From Endotrypanum monterogeii (taxonomy: Eukaryota > Euglenozoa > Kinetoplastea > Trypanosomatida > Trypanosomatidae): a stretch of DNA of 64,000 bases. This document shows, in pieces, positions 1-9,300 of the stretch. Position 1 is the first letter of the stretch, and every line of letters starts with the position of its first letter. The position numbers and the translations under genes were made by a program. The stretch spans positions 630,423-694,422 of the forward strand of contig CM007346.1 in the NCBI GenBank assembly GCA_000333855.2, written 5' to 3'. The notes under the pieces are model-generated. The model was not told the origin of the DNA and did no database searches. It was given only the letters and a program-made list of their open reading frames with translations.

Positions 1-1232
1 TGTTGCCGTATCCTGCGCCTGAATCGGGCTCGCGAGACGTGCTGCTGCCGCTGTTGCTGTTGTTGTTTGTTGTTGTTGCTGTGTGTGCGCACTGACCGCT
101 GCATGATGCGAAAATCGAGGCATTTGTATGAACCCGCAACTGTGATTTGAGCTCCGTGTACTCAAAGCTACCTACATACTATACACGGGACTGAGCGCTC
201 GACGGTCTGGTGCTGCAGCTGGTGGTTGCGACTGTGTGTGTGTGTGTGCATGCATGATGGCATTTCAATTTAATTATACACCCGAGGTGCACAGTGCGCT
301 GCGGACGAGAACCGGGGGAGCCCTCGCTCACAGAAGACCTCTTGTCGTGGTGAGTGGTTGACAGAATGATACGTGAAAGAGCAAGAGCAGGGTAAGTTGC
401 TGTGGAGCTTGGTGGATGGGCGGCGTGGAAGGGGAGGAGCGGGATTGAGGGTGTGTAAGCTCTCTTGGTGAGAGAAAGTCTAGTGCAGGCTGCGTTCGCT
501 TGTTTCGTTGTAGGATGATTGGATGGACGCAATATAGGAAGGATGTGTGCGTCACAGAGGGGGCCGAGAGGGATGTTTTGCTCACGATAGAGTGCATAGA
601 GGGGAGTCCAGGGTGTGCTTCGAGCTACGAAAGACGGAGGAGGATGGGGAGCGAGGAAGCTGGTTAGTTTAGTATTCGCGGAGTTATCTATTGGCTTTCC
701 TTGCATTCTCGATTTTTCGGTGAACTGGATGGTTCCCGCTGCCTCCTCCACACTTTGAAGGATGTTGTGCTCGCCACCAGAGAGCACTTCTCGTAACTGT
801 GGCTGCTATTTTATGCCTGCAATACCGCCGGTCATTTGTTCTTATAGACCCCTATGTTTCCTTACACTCGCTTGTGTGCTTTACTTATCAATGTCACACT
901 GACTCCTGAATGAATGTATATGAGGCACCTTTTTTTTGCCTCTTTTTTTTTTAAATGTTGGCGTGCAATGCTATCTTTGTTTACCACCCCCGTTACTTCT
1001 CCCTTTCTTTCCCTCATCCACTCACACACGTAAATATAAATACAAATGCATACACATACAAACATGTTTTTTGTTTTTTTCTTTGCAAATTAGTATACCA
1101 GTTTTTCCTCATCTCTAGCACTGTGCGCGAGGCTGTTATTTTTCCGCCATCGTTTCACGAGCGTGCGTTTGAACCTCTGCTCTAGTCCTCCAGGCTGGAC
1201 GTAGAGGATCGATACGCAGTGTGAGGGTCGCG
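1..1232. other. Left-edge intergenic/UTR sequence
   Basis: No gene is supported here. The first ~100 bases have two short open + frames, one ending with TGA at 94-96 and one with TGA at 105-107. Either could be the last codons of a gene starting outside the window, but both run through GCT/GTT repeats and cannot be told apart. The rest is low-complexity sequence with a TG run near 235-250 and T-rich tracts near 929-952 and 1066-1085, the latter probably serving the downstream gene. A 202-codon minus-strand frame (179-787) has intergenic composition and no recognisable domain. Confidence 0.6.
1092..1093 (+). promoter_or_regulatory. Candidate spliced-leader acceptor AG for the Eaf6-like gene
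   Basis: This is the first AG after the T-rich tract at 1066-1085. No ATG lies between it and the start at 1233, so the predicted 5' UTR is about 140 nt and free of upstream ORFs. The call rests on position and on the known trypanosomatid rule (polypyrimidine tract, then AG). Confidence 0.4.
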
Positions 1233-2234
1233 ATGAGTCGTCGCCAGCATGGTAGGCCAAAGTCTGCCAACCCTGAGGAGCAGCTACGCCAAGAAGCGGC
1301 TGTCTTCCTTTCCCCAGAGGTGGAGCAAGAGCTAGCTAGTATAATGCAGCGCCGTGAGGTGACGGAGAGGGAGCTAGGGCGCTTAGATATGGAGGTATAC
1401 AATTTGGAGAGCTCATACCTTAAGCACTGTGTGTCTCATGGTGGGTCCCTCTTCGACGGCTTTGGTCTGGAGCGCCACGCCAACGCACACCGCAATTCCG
1501 TGACCGTCCTTACCCCACTCACGACGTCGTCCTCTTCGATCGGAGGAGGCGGGTGCGCATTTTCGCCCAACAACTGTGACACGACCGCCGACTCTGCGCC
1601 GTGCTCTCCGCTGCACTCCGCTGCTGCCAACAATGAACATTCACGCACGTATCGTGTCCTCTCGAGCTGTTTCGGCGTTGGCGGGGGCAGCGGAAGATGT
1701 ACGAGTACCACGGCCGTTGACTTACCCGCTGCTTCCCATTCTTCCGTCTCACTGGCAGGCCTTGGCGGTGTGGCATCACCCACTGCTGCTACTGGCTCCG
1801 CCGCCGCCATGCACATCGGTAGCAAAGGGTCGACGGCCCCCGCCTTCAGTTACCGCCTTCATTTTTTCAGTCCCAGCGAGCGTGTGTTCTCGGCGTGCTC
1901 TGTCGGCGCGCTGAGTCGCGTGGAGCTGGCCAAATCTACTCTCGCCGGATCGAGGGGTATGTCGACTTCCTCGACGTGCTCGATAGGTGTTACTGCAGCA
2001 AGCCACGGCGGAGGCTTAGGGAAGCGCGGACGGCGCGGCAGTAATGGAGAGGGGATCAAAGACAACAGCAGTGGTGTTGTGTCGCAGGCGAGCGCATTCG
2101 ATCGACAACCAAACGCACCACCGTCGCGACGACAACAGCGGTACACGAAGGAGGAAGTGGATGATGGTGCTGGCGACGGGATCGACGAGAACGGCAGCGC
2201 TGACCGTTACCGGCGTCGTCGTTTTGTCGAGTAG
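1233..2234 (+). CDS. EAF6: Eaf6-like NuA4 histone acetyltransferase subunit
   Basis: Predicted 333-residue nuclear protein. Residues ~28-76 form a charged helix ending in a signature close to MEAF6/Eaf6: an E-R-E-L-x-x-L-x-x-x-V-Y-x-L-E-S-S-Y-L run followed by a G-S-L-F-D-G-F segment. In Eaf6 proteins this region is the coiled coil that docks in NuA4/TIP60-type acetyltransferase complexes. Residues ~208-226 contain S-E-R-V-F-S-x-x-S-V, resembling the E-R-L-F-S-x-S-S-V segment that follows closely in human MEAF6. Here the two parts are split by about 120 Ser/Gly/Ala/Thr-rich residues. The tail is basic. The frame opens 12 nt earlier with GTG, but the first ATG is 1233 and is used here. The family call is from remembered consensus, not a search. 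Confidence 0.72.
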   Translation: MSRRQHGRPKSANPEEQLRQEAAVFLSPEVEQELASIMQRREVTERELGRLDMEVYNLESSYLKHCVSHGGSLFDGFGLERHANAHRNSVTVLTPLTTSSSSIGGGGCAFSPNNCDTTADSAPCSPLHSAAANNEHSRTYRVLSSCFGVGGGSGRCTSTTAVDLPAASHSSVSLAGLGGVASPTAATGSAAAMHIGSKGSTAPAFSYRLHFFSPSERVFSACSVGALSRVELAKSTLAGSRGMSTSSTCSIGVTAASHGGGLGKRGRRGSNGEGIKDNSSGVVSQASAFDRQPNAPPSRRQQRYTKEEVDDGAGDGIDENGSADRYRRRRFVE

Positions 2235-2969
2235 TTCAGAGGGGATGCAGTTAACTGTGTTTGACTTCTTTTTGATGTGGAAAAAGGTGGCCTAGGATTG
2301 CGCGCTTGTGGGTACTGCGCCCCTTTAGGACTTGTGAGAGATTGCCGCATGCAGGGCATCGGCGTGTGTGTGTGTGTGTGTGTGTGTATGTGTCAGCTGT
2401 GAGTCTCTGCATTAGTCGAAAGTATAACAACCCGGAAAGTGCGGCTGCTCTTCTGAGCGTGTTTTCCTGAGCTTCACCTCTTCACTACCACTCGGTTCTT
2501 CAGATGACTGGGGTCACCGATGACGACTGCATTATTACGTGGGCACTCACTCAAATCTGCCCCCCCCTCCCCACGTCTCCGCTTGGCACTTGCTTTATCC
2601 ACTGTTCCACTGGATCCGTCTCTCTCTTTCTCTCTTCCTTTCTCTGTGGCGTACGCCATCAAATGGATATCACTATCCACTCCTTCACTCACGCACGTGC
2701 GCCATCGTAACATCATTGTGCATCCCTCTCGTATGATTCCTCCGCATCATACAGCGCATGCAACACGGTATAACCGCTTAGCGCACTAATACTTGTTTTA
2801 TTTTGTATTTAAAAAAAAAGATCATTGACTTCTCTCCACACTCTTCCCCACCGCTCGCGTATACAAGCAAGTGCTACACAGCAGGGAAAGAAGGGTGTAA
2901 GGCAGGGAAGCGCATCGAGACCAGTGAGTGCTGTCGAAAGACCCTTGGGATATACACGCATACGTATCT

Positions 2970-2999
2970 ACACACACACACATATATATATATATATAT
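2970..2999. repeat. (CA)n(TA)n microsatellite
   Basis: A run of CA dinucleotides passes directly into TA dinucleotides. The same CA-to-TA arrangement recurs several times in the intergenic sequence of this window. Confidence 0.9.
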
Positions 3000-3204
3000 T
3001 TAGGGACACGCAACGTTGTATAGTGAAGGAAAGCGTACGTGCGGAACGGCCACTTTGCAAAAAAAAAAAAGACATAATATAAAAAGGAAATTGGCGACAG
3101 GTACATAAAAAAAGTCATTTAATACACTCTCGCAGATTTTTTCTTTTTTTCTATCTTATTTTTTTTCGATTTTTGCTTGCTTGTCTGCTCTTTTTTATGC
3201 GCCG

Positions 3205-3254
3205 AGGGCCCCTCCCCGTTCCCCTTCTCTCTTTTTTACCTTGTGATATTTGAG
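3205..3254 (+). promoter_or_regulatory. Candidate spliced-leader acceptor region for UTP10
   Basis: Two AG dinucleotides are plausible. The AG at 3205-3206 follows the long T-rich tract at 3129-3200. The AG at 3253-3254 follows a second CT-rich tract at 3211-3240. Both lie upstream of the first in-frame ATG at 3301, and no other ATG intervenes after 3254. Confidence 0.35.
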
Positions 3255-3300
3255 GTTGGTGCCACGAGACAGCCTACTTTTGCGTACCTGGCGGATAAAA

Positions 3301-6300
3301 ATGACTTCTCAGCTTGCCTCACAGCTGCAGCGATTGCAGCAGCGCCCCGATGACAGCCATCACCGTCTTGCCAAGTCTTTTCTGTTCAGCACGCAGGATG
3401 CGCAGGGCTTCTCTCGGGAGCAGATCCATCAGCTGGCGCTGAATGGCCTCCAGACGCTGACAGCGATGGACAACCGATTCCACCCCTTTCTCAAGGATCT
3501 TTTCGATCTCAAGTGTGTTCGCCGTGAGCGCTCTGTGCTGACGACCACGGAAGACGCTACGCTGCGCGCCCGCCTCGAGCATTTTCTTACCCTCCTCAGT
3601 CCCCATCTGTTCCTCACAGCGGCGCAGCAGGTGTTTGAGTTTTTGGTACGTGTGTACGAGGTGCACATCTATGACGTTGCTCCTGTGCTACGCGCTTTCT
3701 TACCGTACCATGACCACAACATCTTTGCCCGCGCATTGCTGATGCTGGACCTGCGGGACACTGGGTTTGATTTCCTCGCCACAAATCAGCTGCGCGGTGC
3801 ACCGCTACTGCGGGAGCACCTCGTGTTGGCATGTGCTGAGAGTCGGAAGGTCGCTAGACTGGTTTGCCTAACAGCTGTGATGCCCTTCCGGTACGAGATT
3901 CGTCATCATGCTGCCAACGCACTCTTTGCCAGCGTTGTGACGCAGTTGGCCACACACAAGGATGCCGAGGCGCTCTGGCGTACGTGTCTGCCGTTTGTAC
4001 TCGAGCTGCTCTCCGGTGCCGTTTCTGGCGCTAGCCTCGACGCCAATGAATCAAGGCGAGTACAACAGAGTGACCATGTCCACGGCAGGAGCAGCCGCGT
4101 GTCCATGGAGTCTGTAGCCACTGCCTTGATCGTGTTAGCTGCCTGGTCGACTCAGGTGCGCTTTTCCAGGGGCATGCTGGTTACCTTTCTGAAGCCAATC
4201 ATCCAATACGTCACGACAGCGGCCTTTGCAGCAGCTGGTGAGGGCCGCCATGGCGCCAGCACAGCCTACCTTCCTCTTCGCGACTTGCTGTCCCTTCTGG
4301 AGATTGTGGTATCCACACAGCACCACTCGCTCACTGACGTGTCCGTGTTGCCGCTCATTCAGACGTTGTTTACGCTGCCTTGGCGCACCTTAGCTTCGCA
4401 GCTCCCACATGCACAGACGATGGAGGTGGTGGCAGGTCCCAACGGTGTGCCGACCACGTCCCCCTGTCACAGCTCTCTTCTCGCCATGCTTCTGCAGACT
4501 GCGCTGGAGCGCCTGAGCGGCACTTCGGAGGTGCGCCTGCTGCCTTCCGAGGTTGTCGAATTCCTGGTGTGTGCAGCTGAGGAACTGCCTCTTGCCCACA
4601 CCATGGCCACCCGTTACCTCCGCGTGCTCATGACAAGGGAGGCGAGTGCCCACTCAGCAGACGCTACGAACAACACATCATCGCAGGCTTCTGAAGGGAC
4701 TGGCGACAAAACGTTTTATCATCGTGTTGTAACGGCGCTGGAGCGGCGCTATTCCATCCTGTTCGATGGCGTGCTCTCAGAAGTGCTTGCGCACACAGAG
4801 ACAGCTGCAGCGGCTACAGCATTTCTCGCCCGTCATTTCCGCGGCACTCGGTACAACATGGTCGAGGTCGGCAGCACGCTCTCTGGAGCGACCGAGTCGC
4901 TACCCCTCTTTGCTTGCTTGCTTCATCCTGTGCCCGAGGTTCGTGTGCTCGCCGCCAAGACGATTCCGGGCATGACCACCGAACAGCTGATGAGTGATGC
5001 AGGCACGGCCAGTGGCAGTGGTCAATCCCTCATGGACCTTCTGGCGCACGTCATTACCTATGAACACAGTTGCACTGCGGCTGAGGCCTTTGTGGCAACC
5101 GCTTCAGCGGTAATGGAGCGGCTGACGGCTCAGTGGTCCAGCACAGAGGCGCTGGAGCACGATACACTTGGCTACCACGTCGGGTGTCGGCTGCTGCGCT
5201 CTCTCTACTCCATGGTGCTGGCATGGGCGCCCTCGGCGGCCTCAGCGGCGGGGGTGGGCTCTGCAATTTGGGCCGATGCGCAACGCCGCGTGGTGCTGCC
5301 TCTTGTGAGCACAATTCTCAAGCCGGCTTTGCAAGCGTGGCTGGGGAAGGGCGTTATGGCGTCACCGCTTGTAAAGGAGTTCCGCGCACTCGTGCTCTAC
5401 CACGCAACACTCCTGTACGCACAGTGGGCGGTCACACCTTTGGAGGCAACAACGATACAAGATGAGGATGTTGCACTGACTGCGCAGGTGTCAAGTGAGC
5501 TAATAGTGACGTTGGAGTCTGGTTGTGGGGGATCAGGTACTCTCGCCTCGCTTCTCCGCGCTGATTCTGTATCCCCGAAGGGGCAAGGTTCCGCAACGGC
5601 GAGGGCGAACCGGCAGAGGGGTGGTGGCGCTGGTATCGCTGCCGTTGACTCAGATTCGGACTCGGACTCGGACGGCGAAGAAAAATATCCGCTATCGAAG
5701 GCGCGCGGGGGTCGGCGTGATGCCCGTGGCTTCAAGGGTACCCCTGCAGCCGCTTTCATGAGCCTTCTTGAGTGTGATGTTCTCCTTGAGGCCATCCACG
5801 TCGAAGCGCAGCGGCGACTGCCCGATGCCTGTGTGGTTGCTCGTGCAGCGGTGCGTGAGTCCCCTACAACCCTTTCCAGCCCTATGCCATGTGAGGTGGA
5901 GGTTGTCGTTGCCCTTGCCGCCGCGCTGCTGCCGAAGGTTGGAGCAGAGGTGCCTGCGGAGGCACTCGATACTGTGTCTTCACTCATGACGTTCTTGCGT
6001 AGTCGAAACACCGAAAAGGACGACGCGGGCTCAGAGGTCTCCAAGGCCGCTTTTACCCATTCCGATGCAGACGCTGCGGGATATCTTGATATCGTTTACG
6101 CAGCTCTCATAGAAAGCAACGCCGTGCGCCGCGCTGCACAGGCGGGCCGCGGAGCGGCTGATGCGGTTGCTATGGCACGTGAGAGGCTGTACGAGGCGCC
6201 TCTTGTTCGGCTTGTTGGTGCCGTTGTGCGTGCGGCGCTAACGCGCGCATTGGGCACCGGAGCTACAGCTCGCTCGAGCTTCTCCGCGTCGCTCGTACGA

Positions 6301-9300
6301 ATGCTGTGTCAAAGCCTTGGCATTCTCGGCGTCCCACTGCCAAGTATCACAACGCAGCCCGACGCCTTGGCTTCAGCGTACCTGCAGCTGCTCGACAACG
6401 CGACTACGGCTGCGATAGGCAGTGATGCTGCTGCGCTGCACCAAGTCGATTGGTACGCTCTCGTAGCAGACGCTATCTTTGGCACAGCAGCGCAGCATGC
6501 GTCCAACGCCGTCCCTCCTGGGAGGCCCAAGACACTCGCTGCCCTGGCACTCGTGCTGTTTCTTCCGCTTCGCGCCCCGTCTACGCAACGCTTGACGCAT
6601 CTACGTTTGCTACAGGACGCGATTCTTACGGCTGGCACACGGTCCAGCAACACCCGCAAAGACGCACACAATTTGACTGGGGCTCAAGCGATTCTTGCTG
6701 CCGCTATGTCGCCACAGCCTCAGAGGGGGGCCGCCTCCTCCGCTTCGTCGTCGCAGTGCTCCGTAACGGCTTTGAGTTGTCTGATCGAGTGCATGGCTGT
6801 TGAAGAGCGCCAGTATCAGCTTAGTCCTGGTGCCGCGGCTCTCATCTGTTCGTTGCTCTCGCTGGACAACGGTGCAGATCAAGGTGCACAGTCATACATC
6901 GTGCCTGACGGATGGGCGCACCGTGTCATCCGTTACTTCTTCCGAAGCCACCACAGCCTCGGGGGCGAACAAATTCGTGCCGGCTCTGCCAGTGGCATGT
7001 CAGAGCCGTCTGTCGTTGTAACAGTACAGCAGGTCTGTCTTGTTGAGACTATGTTGCCACGCCTTCGGCAAATTTTTTCGACCACAGGGAATATCGAGGC
7101 CTCGTCGTTGTCGACACCCTCGCCACTGCGCACAGTCACAACGGATGCGGCCGATCTGGTCGATGCCGTGTGCGCTCGCCTTCATCTTTGGGGAAGAGCT
7201 GGTGAAAAATGTGACAGTATCGATGATAATGCCTCTGTGCAGCTGGTTGAGCTTCTGCTGAAGCACCCGTACGTGCATGTTCAACACGACGGTGGTGCTC
7301 GTCCCGTTCACCGCTACGCCCTTGCTGCGCTGGCTGTGGGCCTGAGCATCGGCGTGGAGGGCCGTCAGGCGACCTGTTCCACAATTTTCAGCAAGTCGAG
7401 AAGACCAGCCTCCACTGCGGTTTCTGGCAAAGGCGATTACGCCATATCAGCCGAGTACAAGCGCCTTGTGGCCACGCACCTGCAGCCGATTATGTTGCAC
7501 GCAATGGACAACATCGGCACCGATGTGGCCCAGCTGTGCATGGGAACACTTGGCGGCTACACATATTTTTTTCTCCCTCTCGTTGCCTCAGTCGAGAGCG
7601 TTACTGCCTCTGCGGACGCTCGTCTGTCGGTGAGCGCCGACCGCGTGGCTGCGCGTGGGGATGCTGTAGTGATGTTAAAGCGTCTCCACGAGATGCTGGA
7701 CACTCTGGCACCGTCAAGAGCTACCACTGTCGGCGAGTCGTCTTCCTCGAAGGCGGATGGGGTGGTCGATGGCGCTGATGAGGAGGGATGTGCGGTGTCC
7801 ACGTCAGCTCAGCACTGGCGACCACCCGCGTGGACCGTCATCACGAACCCAATCACGTTTGCAGACGCGCAGCGCCTACTGCGCCTGCCATCGTTGTGTG
7901 CCGCCGCTGTCCAATGCACTGGGAAGTGGAAAATGGACCCTCTGAGCCATGAGAGCCTGGGCCTCCTTCGTGTACTGCTTCGCGCGCTGCCCACCGTTGT
8001 CATCGCTGACGACGACGACGACGACGAGGAGGGGAGCATCTATGCTTTGGTAGTGGAGTGTATGGAGCTCTATCCACTTCAGGGAATGGAGGCGCTTCTG
8101 CGTAACGCTGCCACGTCGGCCGCTGTAGATGACGTGGCCATGCTGCCGCGCATCCAGCAGCTGCGTCTCGGTACTCGGGGCTCGCTTCATGTTGATGGTG
8201 TGCTGCGGTTTGTGGAGGCCCTTGTTCAGGTTTGCATGGATCAAACGCGCTTGTTGTCCGAGAAGGTAGCTGACGGCTCCCACCTCATCAAGAGCCGGCT
8301 GCTGCGCGATTTGATGATTTTGATGGCTCGCGTGCTCGTCGATGACAACTCCGAGGAGAGCGGTGCTGCGAGAGATGAGGACGCTTCTGCTGCTTTTCCA
8401 AAAGCTGCCGAGTCCGGCACCGATGCGGCAGAGCGACGTCAGTACGAGTTGCACTTTCACGTGGATACGATTGCCGCCCTCCTGCGGACAACTGCGCCGC
8501 TTTTGAGGATGCCAACCGCCGGCACCAGTGCCGCGTCTACAGCCCACGCCAGCATAACGGAAAGCAGCACGTATCTGCACATTCCGCTCGTCTCGCTTCT
8601 CATAAAGCTGGAGCCCTTTGACAACACGGAGTCTCTCGGCTTCCGCAGCGCGCGCGAGGTATGCCAAGAAATCTTAACTAGTTTCGACGTACGTACACAG
8701 GTGCAATGCCTCGGGCAGCTGATGCGCCTTGTCGCCGACCCAGCGGCGCAGCTCAGCACCGATGCCGGCGCAGAAGACAGTGGTGATGCAATGGGTGGCG
8801 ATGAGGATAAGGAGCGACTACGTCATTTATTCCGCCGCATGGTGAAGCCAAATCAGGTCATCAACCGCCAGGAGGCGATCATGCACCTCGTCAACCTGAC
8901 TGTCAAGTCCGACGTTTTTCTCGAGCCTTTCCTGGCACTACAGCGCCACGCTCGCTCCATCCAATCAAGCCGCGCTTCGCAGAAGCAGCGTCAGCAGCAG
9001 GGCGATAAGAGGAGAGTTGCAAAGGGAAGGGAAGAGGAGGGGAGAAATGATTCTGACGATGACACTGAGGAGAAAGAAGAGGGTGTTGTACAGCGTGAGG
9101 ATGGTGGTTGCATGGAGCTTCTTGTGAGTGCGCTGGAGCTGTTTGCTCACTACCATGACCTGCACGAGACTACGCGCAGCAATGCCACTCCGGAGGCGGA
9201 GGGGGCCTCGGAAGCCGAGGCGTACACTTCGTTGCTCGAGGTGCTTGCGGGCAATACGCTGGCCTGCGTGCTGGCAGGCATCAACGAGCCAACGTTTGTA

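Larger units (their letters stand above)
2235..3300. other. Intergenic/UTR region between the Eaf6-like gene and UTP10
   Basis: No gene seen. It contains a TG run (about 2363-2387), a pyrimidine-rich stretch (2555-2640), a CA-then-TA microsatellite (2970-2999), and strong T-rich tracts (3129-3200 and 3225-3240) before UTP10. Small open frames are explained by simple repeats. Confidence 0.7.

Noticed and set aside
179..787. 202-codon minus-strand frame at the left edge
   Set aside because: It lies opposite to every supported gene and ends in dinucleotide-repeat sequence. Strand switches are not otherwise indicated.
3250..3300. N-terminal extension of UTP10 from TTG
   Set aside because: Non-ATG start in a eukaryote; the conserved N-terminus begins at ATG 3301. 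Similar GTG or TTG extensions were trimmed at 1221, 12504, 21609, 41772, 56620 and 61671.
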